Below, piece by piece: positions 33,755 through 43,025 of a DNA stretch of 49,807 nt. Both the position numbers and the translations under genes were made by a program. The notes under the pieces were generated by a model, which saw only the letters and a program-made list of their open reading frames with translations, searched no databases and had not been told where the DNA came from. Origin of the DNA: an uncultured Clostridia bacterium (GTDB lineage: Bacteria; Bacillota; Clostridia; Oscillospirales; Acutalibacteraceae); contig CANQLX010000006.1 in assembly GCA_947624835.1 (NCBI GenBank), forward strand, positions 1 to 49,807, read 5' to 3'. The number at the start of each line of letters is the position of its first letter. Positions within the stretch are counted from its first letter, which is position 1.

Positions 33755-35143
33755 TTATGCTGCACCGAGGGACTCTGCGGCGGCATCAAGAACTGTTCCG
33801 GCAATCGGGATTGCAACCTGATATCCGGATTCACCCTTTTCCACGATAACGGAAAAGGCGAGCGGACAATCCTCATCCTTTGTAAAGCCTGTTACCCATG
33901 CATGGGAAATACCGTCATCGCTTATTTCTGCGGTACCCGTTTTTGCACATACATCAAGATAGTTCGAGAAATAACTTTTTCCGTAATAATTTTCGACTGT
34001 ATAGTCCATCATATCCTTGATTTTATCGGCAGTTTCGGCACTCATCATTGTTTTTGAAGGTGAATTATCACTTTGTTTGAGACTTCCGCCGAAAAGAGTA
34101 TCTATATTCATGATAAGCTTCGGTGTTACGGAATTTCCGCCGTTTGCTATTGCTGAGGAGCGTATTGCCATATTTATTGGTGATTCCAATACGGTATACT
34201 GTCCGATGCCCGACCATGCAAGAGAGTTTTCGTCAGCCTTTGACACGTCGTATGAGCTCTTTACGGTTTCTATGCCATCGAACCTCCATGAAGAATTGAA
34301 ACCCATTTTTTCCGCCTGCTTCTGCATGGAATCCTTACCGATATCGACAGTAAGCTCTGCAAAATATGCATTGCAGGAGTTCATAAGTGCATCCTTCATA
34401 TCAACATGACCGCTGACGGAATAGCAGTTTACAGTTTTTCCTCCTATTTCTGTATATCCTATACAGTCATACTCCCTATGCTCGTTATTTTCGTCTTTCT
34501 CAAGTGCTGCCGAGGCAGTAATCAGCTTGAAGGTGGAGCCGGGGGGATAGGAGGCCGAGATGGTACGGTTTATATATGCACCCTCATAGTCGCTGTTTGT
34601 ATCAATATCTTCCGGAATGTTTTCGGGGTCATATGTCGGGGTGCTCACCATGCATATAATTTCACCGGTTTTATAGTTATATACTATAACTGCTCCTTTG
34701 TAATTCCCCATTGCCTTATATGCCGCCTTTTGTACCTCACTGTCTATTGTGAGTCTGATATCGGAGCTTGTTTTCATGAAATCAGGAGAACCGAGGCCGA
34801 GTATAAAGTTATAACCGGAAAGCTCGGAGCGGTAAAGTGTCTGTATTGCTGTGGAAATATTAACGCTGTTATCACCCACAACATGGAGACAGGCACGTCG
34901 GATATCCTCATCCTCATTATATATTCTTTCTCCGTTTTCGGTTTTTGCAAGGATAACTCCGTTTCTGTCGGTTATTGTACCTGTCATTTCGAGTGTATCA
35001 CTTTCTGATAAATGACCGTTATACGGCATGGATGCCCATTCGGAGGAATGTATAACAAGATTTATCATAAAATATACAAGCCCCACAAAAAAGGCAAGAG
35101 TTATCATAAGAACGGGAAAGGATCTGAATCTTGTTTTCCTCAA
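33755..35143 (-). CDS. Class B penicillin-binding protein (transpeptidase)
   Basis: A 462-residue peptidoglycan transpeptidase of the PbpA/FtsI group. One N-terminal transmembrane helix (about 9-31) is followed by a short non-catalytic part and the transpeptidase domain. All three active-site motifs are present: S203-T-F-K206, S256-C-N258 and K401-T-G403. At 462 residues it is shorter than FtsI, PBP2x or PBP2b and most like the PbpA partner of RodA/FtsW in Actinobacteria and Clostridia. It starts at TTG 35143 with AGGAGG 8 nt upstream, 12 nt after the stop of the FHA-FtsW gene, so the glycan polymerase and its transpeptidase are co-transcribed. Confidence 0.92.
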   Translation of the reverse strand: MRKTRFRSFPVLMITLAFFVGLVYFMINLVIHSSEWASMPYNGHLSESDTLEMTGTITDRNGVILAKTENGERIYNEDEDIRRACLHVVGDNSVNISTAIQTLYRSELSGYNFILGLGSPDFMKTSSDIRLTIDSEVQKAAYKAMGNYKGAVIVYNYKTGEIICMVSTPTYDPENIPEDIDTNSDYEGAYINRTISASYPPGSTFKLITASAALEKDENNEHREYDCIGYTEIGGKTVNCYSVSGHVDMKDALMNSCNAYFAELTVDIGKDSMQKQAEKMGFNSSWRFDGIETVKSSYDVSKADENSLAWSGIGQYTVLESPINMAIRSSAIANGGNSVTPKLIMNIDTLFGGSLKQSDNSPSKTMMSAETADKIKDMMDYTVENYYGKSYFSNYLDVCAKTGTAEISDDGISHAWVTGFTKDEDCPLAFSVIVEKGESGYQVAIPIAGTVLDAAAESLGAA

Positions 35144-35155
35144 GGTGTATACCTC

Positions 35156-36865
35156 CTATATTTCAACGTAATCTTCCTGATATTCTTCATCACGTTTTAA
35201 TTTTGCCTTCGGCTTTTTATGTTTGGGCTTATGACGTGCATAGGTACGCTCATCTGCGGATTTTATAAAGGCGAGTATACCCCAGCAGGCCGCCATACTT
35301 GTTCCACCGTAGCTTACAAAGGGGAGTGTGACGCCTGTCAGAGGGAGTATATCCGTTACGCCGAAGATATTGAGTGCTGCCTGAAATACGAGAAGTCCTC
35401 CGGCGGAGCAGGCGGCAATAGAGTAAAAAGTTGAGCGGCTGCGTGTTGTGACAGCTCTTGCATAGAGCATAAGACCGCCGATGACAACAGCACAGAGGAG
35501 TGCAACAATACAACCCAATTCCTCACACATAAGGCAGAAAACGAGGTCGTTTTCCGAGGCGAATACATATTGCAGATATCCCTTGGAAAGTCCCACACCG
35601 AAAAGACCGCCGCTTGCGGAATATATCAGTGAGCGCACCTGCTGATATCCTCCTGCCACATCGGCATAATCCCACACATGACCCCAAGCGGCGAAGCGTT
35701 CGGCAATATACGGTTTGACCGAAAGCATTGTAAGAACTCCGAGAACCGCCGCCGTTATTGCGAGGACAACGGTTTTTATATCGCCCGAACGCATGAATGC
35801 GATTATAAGGAAGGTAACAAAGAATATAACTGCCGTTCCGAAATCACTCATCAGAACAAGACAGCCGACACTTGCTGCCGATACGAAAATAAATGCGGCA
35901 AGGCTTTTTTTGGTTTGGAGTACATCGAGCGTTGAAGCACCCACAAAGATATATGCAATTTTGGCAAACTCTGATGGCTGCACCGACAGTGGGCCTATTA
36001 TTATCCAGTTTTTGGCCCCGTTCACGCTTTTTCCTATGACAAGTGTTGATGCAAGCAGCAGCAGTGTAAGTACGGATATTGCAATATGCCATTTCATTAC
36101 TCTGTCGGGAATTTCAATGAACCAGAGCATGAACGAATATATAAACAATCCGAGCACCGTAGCGCCGAGCTGCATATATGCTTGTCTTGTATCATGAGAA
36201 GCCGCAAGGATTATACCTGTTCCGGAGAGCAGCATTGCAAGGGATTCAAGCTCAAAATTAAGTCTTTTAAATGCTGCACGTGAAATAACATAATACAGCC
36301 AGATTACAACAATGAATACAATACCGGGAATGAGGGCATCGGTATTTCCCATGTTTATAACAGCCTGAAGAACAAGCAATGCGATGTATAATGTAACGAA
36401 TGATAATATTATGCCCTGTGGGAAAATTTTTCTTTCATGTCTTGGCTCTGCCGCACCTGTATCGGAGGCACGGCGCAGAACAAGTGATGTTGTTCCGCAG
36501 GTTATGATATCTCCGACCGCAACCTGATGTCTGCCGTCAGTTCTTTCGCCGTTTACATATACACCGGATTTTGAGCCTGTGTCCGTTACGAACCAACCGT
36601 CATTTCTCCTGAGCAGAACAGCATGATCTCTTGACACGGTAGGGTCGGACAGCCTAATGTCCGAGCTTCTGCTTCTTCCGATAGAGTTTTCCCAATACAG
36701 AACGGGGAAGGTTATGTTATCCTTTTCATTTTCCAGTACAATGAGAGCGTGTTCATCTCTTCTTCCTCCTCTTAGCGAGGAGAAAGCCATTATTATTACA
36801 ATCAGGGCCAGAAAAGGCTCTGCAAGTCTTATTGCAAACGATGCAATCCCGGCTATATGTTCCAA
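35156..36865 (-). CDS. FHA-FtsW/RodA fusion, SEDS glycan polymerase
   Basis: A 569-residue membrane protein. Residues about 14-30 form a first transmembrane helix. Residues about 55-131 form an FHA phosphothreonine-binding domain with its key residues (G63-R64-S65, S79-R-D-H82, N105). From about residue 148 to 545 a multi-pass SEDS domain of the FtsW/RodA/SpoVE type follows, with the family segments NWIIIGPLSVQPSEFAKI (about residue 287) and VTLPFVSYGGTS (near 520). SEDS proteins polymerise glycan strands with a class B PBP, encoded next in the operon. The FHA domain suggests control by a Ser/Thr kinase such as PrkC. It starts at TTG 36865 with GGAGG 8 nt upstream. Confidence 0.9.
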   Translation of the reverse strand: MEHIAGIASFAIRLAEPFLALIVIIMAFSSLRGGRRDEHALIVLENEKDNITFPVLYWENSIGRSRSSDIRLSDPTVSRDHAVLLRRNDGWFVTDTGSKSGVYVNGERTDGRHQVAVGDIITCGTTSLVLRRASDTGAAEPRHERKIFPQGIILSFVTLYIALLVLQAVINMGNTDALIPGIVFIVVIWLYYVISRAAFKRLNFELESLAMLLSGTGIILAASHDTRQAYMQLGATVLGLFIYSFMLWFIEIPDRVMKWHIAISVLTLLLLASTLVIGKSVNGAKNWIIIGPLSVQPSEFAKIAYIFVGASTLDVLQTKKSLAAFIFVSAASVGCLVLMSDFGTAVIFFVTFLIIAFMRSGDIKTVVLAITAAVLGVLTMLSVKPYIAERFAAWGHVWDYADVAGGYQQVRSLIYSASGGLFGVGLSKGYLQYVFASENDLVFCLMCEELGCIVALLCAVVIGGLMLYARAVTTRSRSTFYSIAACSAGGLLVFQAALNIFGVTDILPLTGVTLPFVSYGGTSMAACWGILAFIKSADERTYARHKPKHKKPKAKLKRDEEYQEDYVEI

Positions 36866-37068
36866 ATTATTCGCCTCCGCTTTTTCCTTACATCATAATA
36901 TACCATTTTTTTCGGTAAATTTCCATACGAATTAAAAAAATAAGATACTTATACAAAAAATAGAGATAATTTTAATAAATTACCTAATATTTTTTATTGT
37001 TTTTAAACAATATTGATTCTCTATTTTAATCGAATATAACAAAAGCAGGTGCGAGACAGTTATGAGCC

Positions 37069-37598
37069 ATGAAAATCCGCACTGTAAGTGATCTTTTATC
37101 CACAGCGTTCCTTATAGGCTGGTTATATTTATTTATCCTGTCGTTTCCGGAAATACATCAAACAGAAATCGGGAAATTGTTATAGAGAATTTTGAGAATA
37201 TAAGAAAAACCGTTGATGGGAATACAGGATAGGTTGGCAAGGAAGAAGCTTCTTCACCATCCTCAGACAGTGAGGAAAGTAATGAAAATACAGAAAATAA
37301 TAAAACAACGTATCGGAAATTGTATGAGGAAATGAAAAAATACAACGAAACTATATAAGGACGACCGGTCGGGGCTTTGTGATGCATAAGATATATGAAC
37401 AGGCGAGCATCAATCTTTCTGTTTGCGGATTTTTTGATGAACCGGTTGCAGGGCTGATAGTTTCGGAAATGAATGATCTGAAAGGTAAGTTTGTATTCCT
37501 AAAGCATAGGGAAAATATCGTATATTGCAGTACCTGTTTTGCTCATTATTCTTTTTATCGTATTAATGGTTGTACAAAAAAAGAAAGACAAAACATAA
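37069..37598 (+). pseudogene. Decayed class C sortase
   Basis: Pieces of one class C sortase lie in order across shifted frames. They are: an N-terminal membrane helix with IYPVVSGNTSNRNREIVIE-type text (about 37125-37185); an in-frame stop; EEASSPSSDSE and YRKLYEEMKKYNETI followed by another stop (about 37355); a frame with YEQASINLSVCGF (37390-37430); and finally, in yet another frame, the C-terminal membrane helix AVPVLLIILFIVLMVVQKKK ending at TAA 37596-37598. The whole catalytic beta-barrel with its His, Cys and Arg is missing, about 150 residues. The protein once anchored or polymerised surface proteins. The 200 bases before it (36866-37068) are AT-rich and hold no gene I can support. 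Confidence 0.8.
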
Positions 37599-37690
37599 AA
37601 TTTATTTATAGCTATTTACAAAAGTTAAAAATAAAGTATAATAATAATATAGGCAGTATAAACGGAATATAATGGAAAAGAGGTAAATAT

Positions 37691-38716
37691 ATGAAAAAAC
37701 CTGTATTTGTTATTACACAGACCCTGCTGACACTCGTACTTATTGCGTCGGTGGGAACAGCGGTTTTGGTTAGCATGGATATAAGTTCGGGCGGAAAAAT
37801 ATTGCCGCAGGAATGGTTCAGCACTAATGAAAAATCCGAAAAGAAATCTGATAAAAAAGAAGTCTCGGTTACTGAGAACAGTGTTGAAACATCAAAAACT
37901 GAAGAACATTCTGTAAATGAACCTCAGGAAAGTTCAAAGAAAACCGAAGATACAAATAAAAAGGAAAGCAATACAGAGGAGTCGTCTAAGGCAGAAGAAA
38001 GCCGCAAGGATGAATCGTCCAAGGCTGAGGAAGGCAGTAAAAATGATGATAATAAATCGGAGCTTATACTTGAAGAACCGAAAAATCTTAAGTCCAATCC
38101 GAAGGAGCTTACCAAATTTATAAATGATTACGGCTATGATTATGATTCACTCGGATTTAACAGACTCATTGTTGTAGATGTGGGCGATACGAACAGTGCG
38201 AAGGTGTATTGTTATCAGAAATCATCGAAGAATTATTGGTGGAATATTGCCGGTGATGGAAAGGCTGTAACAGATAAGGGATATATCGGTGAAAAAGGTG
38301 CCGATTTTGAAATTTCACCGGATTCAAAAAAATCCCCGCTTGGCTTTTATGCACTTGACGATGCATTCTATATAGGCGAAAAGCCCAACAGTACCTATCC
38401 AATGTTTGAAATAACAAACGATACATATTGGGTAGATGATACAAAATCCGAATTTTATAACCGAAAGGTAGAAGGAACGGATGAGAAGGACTGGTCGAGT
38501 GCAAAACATATGATTGATAAAAAGGACGCATATAAATACGGAATCGTCATTGATTACAATATGGACTCCCCTGACAGTAAGCTTACTAATTCTATATTCA
38601 TACATTGCGGAAGTTCCGCTACGGACGGCAGTATAGTTGTTCCTGAGAATATAATGAAAACAATCATTGAATGGCTTGACAGCGATAGCAATGCATATAT
38701 ATTTATTTCACCGTGA
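37691..38716 (+). CDS. L,D-transpeptidase-like exported protein with Ser in place of the catalytic Cys
   Basis: A 341-residue protein with an N-terminal membrane helix (about 7-28), a long Lys/Glu/Ser-rich spacer (about 45-135) of low complexity, and a C-terminal L,D-transpeptidase-like (YkuD-type) domain (about 150-341). In this clostridial branch the active site reads H-x-G...T-x-G-C-I-x-x-P-E; here it is H305-C-G-S-S-A-T-D-G-S314-I-V-V-P-E, so the expected catalytic Cys is Ser (codon AGT, 38630-38632). C306 next to the histidine cannot obviously replace it. It may be inactive, a binding protein, or catalytically altered. GAGGT precedes ATG 37691. Confidence 0.75.
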   Translation: MKKPVFVITQTLLTLVLIASVGTAVLVSMDISSGGKILPQEWFSTNEKSEKKSDKKEVSVTENSVETSKTEEHSVNEPQESSKKTEDTNKKESNTEESSKAEESRKDESSKAEEGSKNDDNKSELILEEPKNLKSNPKELTKFINDYGYDYDSLGFNRLIVVDVGDTNSAKVYCYQKSSKNYWWNIAGDGKAVTDKGYIGEKGADFEISPDSKKSPLGFYALDDAFYIGEKPNSTYPMFEITNDTYWVDDTKSEFYNRKVEGTDEKDWSSAKHMIDKKDAYKYGIVIDYNMDSPDSKLTNSIFIHCGSSATDGSIVVPENIMKTIIEWLDSDSNAYIFISP

Positions 38717-38732
38717 CAGTCTTTAGTTAATA

Positions 38733-38775
38733 ACCCGACCGTGTATCCGGAAGTTATGTTCAACAGCGGTCGGGT
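38733..38775 (+). terminator. Terminator after the L,D-transpeptidase-like gene
   Basis: ACCCGACCG (38733-38741) pairs with CGGTCGGGT (38767-38775), followed by AAATTATT. The T-tract is modest. The 190 bases up to 38963 contain no supported gene. Confidence 0.65.
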
Positions 38776-38963
38776 AAATTATTCCGATACGGTAAAAGTA
38801 TGTCAGGAGATTTATGGAAACTATGTTTTTGACAGTTAGGCTTCCCAAATTACCCTTATTGCGGAGGAATTGTTTTTGTATGTTTCGCATTATTAAACTC
38901 TTCTGAACGGACGTTTTTTGTTGTATTCAGAGTGAGCGAAAATAAATGATTTGAGGGGTTTTT

Positions 38964-40322
38964 GTGAAGAATTATAAGACTTTGGTAAAAACGGTTAAAT
39001 CAGTAATATTATTGGTTTTTTCGCTTACTTTGTTTTTGATTTATTGTTTTTCATATTCTAAAGGCCGTGTGTATTTATTCAAAATTTATAGCGATAACGA
39101 TTATGCTTCCAAATGCTTTGTTTTTGTTGTGAAAGAGGATACAGGTGAAGAATTTAAAGAAAATGGTTCCTGTGCAAGCAGTTACAGTGGTGAGGCGGGA
39201 GAAAAAATAACACTTCATGCGAGATTCTGTGGAGGGGTATTGCCGTATGAATATAAATACTGTGTAAAACTGCCCGGGGAAGAGCTGAAAATGATTTGTG
39301 ATTATTCGGATAAGGGTAATATATCCGTAAGCCTTCCGTCGGAATGCGGTACTGTACAGTACAGAATAGCGGCAAGGGATGCAGCCGGGAAAATACTTTA
39401 TAAAAATGTAAATGTAAATGTTATACAAAAGACAACCGAAAGGTTTTCGGATAACGGCACGTGTCTTAACAACAGCTGGAGTTATGTCGGGTCATCGGTT
39501 ACGGTCTATGCAAAATTCAAAGGTGGGAAAATGCCATACAGATACAGGTATTATAGGTTATATAACGGAAAAAGTGAGGAAATAGGAGGAATTACCGAAT
39601 CCGACAATAAGAGAATAGTTCTCCCCTCAGAAGGGGAATATACAGTAAGGGTAGATGCTGTTGACGCAGACGGTGCTGAGGTTTCAAAGTATATGAATGT
39701 CATGTGCAGTTACTGTATGCCTGTCAAAAATGTATGTCAATATGACTATCCGTCATTGCCTACCGGCTGCGAGATTACTTCGCTTGCGTGTTGTCTTAAT
39801 TATTATGGCTTTGATGTTACCAAAAATATACTTGCAGATGAATATCTGCCTTCAGGGAATCTGTACTACCTCAAGGGCAAGATGTACGGACCGGATCCTT
39901 TAACAACATTTGTCGGCTCTCCGTATTCGGAGGATTCCTTCGGCTGCTATGGAAAGTGTATTGAGGTAACGGCAAATAAATATTTCAAGAGCATTAATTC
40001 CGCCAGAAAGGCTGAATATATAAGGGGACAGGATTTTGATGAATTATTAAAATACATCAAACAGGGAAAACCGGTTATAGTATGGGCAACAATGCGAATG
40101 TGGGGAACGGTGATGACAGACTCATGGAAAACCTCGTACGGAAAGAGTATAACATGGAAAGGCAATGAGCATTGCCTTGTTCTTGCAGGTTTCGATTCGC
40201 AAAAGAAAACGGTTTATGTGGCGGATCCTATGGAAAATACCACATCCCTCACAGAATACAGCTATAGCCTGTTCAAACAGAGATATGACGAGCAGGACAA
40301 AAATGCTGTTATAATCAACTGA
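38964..40322 (+). CDS. Exported C39-like papain-fold protein with Ig-like repeats
   Basis: A 452-residue protein with an N-terminal membrane helix (about 10-28), two related beta-rich domains of about 90 residues (about 50-150 and 153-255, each with a GSxVTVYAxFxGGxxPYxYxY-like core, probably Ig-like), and a C-terminal Peptidase_C39_2 domain. The papain-like set looks complete: Cys269 in TGCEITSLA, His403 in GNEHCLVLAGFD and Asp421 in VADPM. It probably cleaves or binds a peptide at the cell surface. GTG 38964 with GAGGGG 5 nt upstream is the best start. Confidence 0.78.
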   Translation: MKNYKTLVKTVKSVILLVFSLTLFLIYCFSYSKGRVYLFKIYSDNDYASKCFVFVVKEDTGEEFKENGSCASSYSGEAGEKITLHARFCGGVLPYEYKYCVKLPGEELKMICDYSDKGNISVSLPSECGTVQYRIAARDAAGKILYKNVNVNVIQKTTERFSDNGTCLNNSWSYVGSSVTVYAKFKGGKMPYRYRYYRLYNGKSEEIGGITESDNKRIVLPSEGEYTVRVDAVDADGAEVSKYMNVMCSYCMPVKNVCQYDYPSLPTGCEITSLACCLNYYGFDVTKNILADEYLPSGNLYYLKGKMYGPDPLTTFVGSPYSEDSFGCYGKCIEVTANKYFKSINSARKAEYIRGQDFDELLKYIKQGKPVIVWATMRMWGTVMTDSWKTSYGKSITWKGNEHCLVLAGFDSQKKTVYVADPMENTTSLTEYSYSLFKQRYDEQDKNAVIIN

Positions 40323-40347
40323 TAATAATCCGTATGACAACAGTCAA

Positions 40348-40391
40348 GGGGGTTACCGCTTAGGCCTTAATAAACCTAAGCGATACCCCCC
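40348..40391. terminator. Bidirectional terminator between the C39-like gene and metG
   Basis: GGGGGTTACCGCTTAGG (40348-40364) pairs with CCTAAGCGATACCCCCC (40375-40391), with TTTTG on the plus side. It lies between two convergent genes. Confidence 0.9.
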
Positions 40392-40428
40392 CTTTTGTTA
40401 TGGCATTATAGCTATTTTTATTATGAAA

Positions 40429-42381
40429 CTATCTTATTCTGCTTCCGGGAGCTATTCCGTCAACAAATATAACCTTGATATTTTCCCCATCGTCAGCAGC
40501 AAGTATCATACCGTTACTTTCAACTCCGCAGAGGACAGCAGGTTTAAGATTTGATACAACAATGACGCTTCGTCCGATAAGTTCGTCGGGAGTATAGAAT
40601 TTTGCAATTCCGCTTGCAACAATCCTTTCATTTTCCGAACCATCATCCAAAGTAAGCTTGAGCAGTTTCTTCGCCCTCTTGATAGGTTCACAGGCCGTTA
40701 CCTTTGCGACGGTAAGCTCTACCTTCGCAAAATCTTCAATTCCTATCATAGCAAGACCTTCAGGCTTTTCTGTTTTTCCGGCAGGCTTTTCTTCTGGTGT
40801 ATCGGTTTTGATAAGCTTATTAAGCTCATCTATTTCCTTTTCTACATCAATTCTTGGGAAAATTATTTCCCCCTTGTGTACTGTTACATTTTTCGGAAGT
40901 ATTCCGAATGTCGCTGTATTATCATAAGTTGCATCATTTTTCGATGCACCGATTTGTTTCCATACTTCAGGCATGGTTGTAGGCATAAATGCCGAAAGAA
41001 GTGTAGAAACAATCCTGATTGAATCAAGAAGATTATACAGAACTGTTGCAAGACGGGCCTTTTTTGACTCATCCTTCGCAAGAATCCATGGAGTAGTTTC
41101 GTCGATGTATTTGTTGGCACGGGACACGACCTTGAATATCTCAGCAAGAGCATTGTTAAGTTGAGTTTTATCTATACAGTCGTCAACAATATCGGAAAGA
41201 CCGACTGCGGCAGATATAAGCTCATCGTCAAATTCTCCGGTCTCTCTTTCTTCGGTAAGCGTTCCCCCGAAATATTTCTCCACCATAGCGACAGTTCTTG
41301 AAACAAGGTTGCCAAGACCGTTTGCAAGGTCGGTATTTATGCGGTTTATCATAATTTCATTTGAAAATGAACTGTCTGAGCCGAGGGCCATTTCTCTCAT
41401 TATGTGGTAACGTATTGCATCCGCACCGTAACGCTCGCCGAGAATGAAAGGATCAACGATATTTCCGAGTGATTTACTCATCTTCTGACCATTAAAGGTT
41501 ATCCAGCCATGCACGGCAAGGTGCTTGGGCAGTGGCAATTCAAGAGCCATAAGCATAGCCGGCCATATTATAGCATGGAAACGCATGATATCCTTTGCAA
41601 CCATATGGACATCAGCCGGCCAGAATTGATCGTAATCATTATAGCGGTCATTACCGTAGCCGAGTGCGGTTATATAGTTTGAAAGTGCGTCTATCCATAC
41701 ATATACAACGTGCTTTTGGTCAAAGGTGACAGGAATACCCCATTTGAAGCTTGTTCTTGAAACACAAAGATCCTCCAGTCCGGGACGGATAAAGTTATTT
41801 ACAAGCTCAACAGCCCTCGTTTTCGGCTGGAGATAGTCAGTTTCCATAAGAAGTCTTTCTATTCTTTCGGCAAAGGGTGACATTTTCAGAAAATATGCTT
41901 CCTCCTTTGCTTCAACAACCTCCCTTCCGCAGTCGGGACATTTCCCGTCAACGAGTTGGGAATCTGTCCAAAAGCTTTCGCAAGGTGTGCAGTATTTGCC
42001 TTTGTACTCTCCCTTGTATATATACCCTCTGTCATATAGTTCATTAAATATCTTCTGAACCGACTCGATGTGGTAGTCATCGGTTGTGCGTATATATCTG
42101 TCATATTTAATATTCATAAAATTCCACAGCTTTTTGAATACTTCCACGATTTCGTCTACATATTCCTTCGGCGTAATGCCTTTTTCGGCTGCTTTCTGTT
42201 CTATTTTCTGACCGTGTTCATCGGTACCGGTAAGAAACATTACGTCATAGCCCTGCATTCTGCGGTAGCGGGCTATTGAGTCGCAGGCAGTTGTTGTATA
42301 GCAATGACCTATATGAGGATTGCCGGACGGATAATAAATTGGTGTGGTGATATAATATTTTTCACCGATATGTTTGTGCAT
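40429..42381 (-). CDS. metG: Methionyl-tRNA synthetase
   Basis: Attaches methionine to tRNA-Met and initiator tRNA. 650 residues from ATG 42381 (GGAGGAG 6 nt upstream; a longer frame to 42438 lacks a ribosome site). HIGH appears as SGNPHIGHCYTT, KMSKS as GQKMSKSLGN (about residue 295), and the zinc knuckle shows a CTPC...CPDC pair (about residues 127-147). The C-terminal 105 residues form a tRNA-binding OB domain (FAKVELTVAKV, LKLTLDDGSENERIVASGI). Complete and usual for Firmicutes. Confidence 0.96.
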   Translation of the reverse strand: MHKHIGEKYYITTPIYYPSGNPHIGHCYTTTACDSIARYRRMQGYDVMFLTGTDEHGQKIEQKAAEKGITPKEYVDEIVEVFKKLWNFMNIKYDRYIRTTDDYHIESVQKIFNELYDRGYIYKGEYKGKYCTPCESFWTDSQLVDGKCPDCGREVVEAKEEAYFLKMSPFAERIERLLMETDYLQPKTRAVELVNNFIRPGLEDLCVSRTSFKWGIPVTFDQKHVVYVWIDALSNYITALGYGNDRYNDYDQFWPADVHMVAKDIMRFHAIIWPAMLMALELPLPKHLAVHGWITFNGQKMSKSLGNIVDPFILGERYGADAIRYHIMREMALGSDSSFSNEIMINRINTDLANGLGNLVSRTVAMVEKYFGGTLTEERETGEFDDELISAAVGLSDIVDDCIDKTQLNNALAEIFKVVSRANKYIDETTPWILAKDESKKARLATVLYNLLDSIRIVSTLLSAFMPTTMPEVWKQIGASKNDATYDNTATFGILPKNVTVHKGEIIFPRIDVEKEIDELNKLIKTDTPEEKPAGKTEKPEGLAMIGIEDFAKVELTVAKVTACEPIKRAKKLLKLTLDDGSENERIVASGIAKFYTPDELIGRSVIVVSNLKPAVLCGVESNGMILAADDGENIKVIFVDGIAPGSRIR

Positions 42382-42470
42382 ATAAGCTCCTCCTCTTTTT
42401 AATCCGAATAATATCATAATTATACCATTTTTTTGCAATAATTCAATGGTTTTAATATTTATTACTGACT

Positions 42471-42866
42471 TTATTTATTAAGCTTGGAATTTGTTTTCTC
42501 CATAAAGCGTCCGGATTTGACAGCAAATCGTTCGTGCTTTCCGGTTGCGATAATCCCTGCATCATCCCTTGCCGTAAGCTCAAAGGTATATTTTCTGTCC
42601 GCAATATCCACAAGCTTTGCCTCTGCAAATATTTTTGCCCCGAGCGGTGACGCACTCATATGATTTATGCTTATCGTTGTTCCGACAGTTGTAATGCCTT
42701 CGGGAAGATAAGACTGAATAAGCTCGAAGGCGGCTTTTTCCATCAGTGCGGCAACCGCAGGTGTGGCAAGAACCTCCAAGTTTCCGCTTCCCACATTAAC
42801 GGCAAGCATTGATTTTTCTACATTCACGCTGATTTCCTTTACTGTCTCTGAAATTGTATTATTCAT
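42471..42866 (-). CDS. FlK-like hotdog thioesterase
   Basis: A 131-residue hotdog-fold acyl-CoA thioesterase related to fluoroacetyl-CoA thioesterase FlK. The FlK catalytic triad T42, E50 and H76 has direct counterparts at the same spacing: T35 (VLATPAV), E43 (LMEKAA) and H69 (ISINHM). Similar proteins are widespread in Clostridia, where fluoroacetate is unlikely to be the substrate, so the natural acyl-CoA is unknown. ATG 42866 has AAGGGAGAA upstream. It lies 89 nt before metG on the same strand and may be co-transcribed. Confidence 0.82.
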   Translation of the reverse strand: MNNTISETVKEISVNVEKSMLAVNVGSGNLEVLATPAVAALMEKAAFELIQSYLPEGITTVGTTISINHMSASPLGAKIFAEAKLVDIADRKYTFELTARDDAGIIATGKHERFAVKSGRFMEKTNSKLNK

Positions 42867-43025
42867 TTTATAATTTCTCCCTTCTGTTCTTGATAAAACG
42901 GAATTTTGATGTTATAATATTTTACAAGAGATACTATATAAGTATAGCACATAAATATATAAAATAAAATATTTTTCCGATTTTTATATCCGACTTTTGT
43001 ATATACACGTAAGGGGGGAGAGATT

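Noticed and set aside
34406..35008. 200-codon plus-strand frame antisense to the PBP gene
   Set aside because: The PBP frame has all three active-site motifs. The antisense frame has no ribosome site and low-quality composition.
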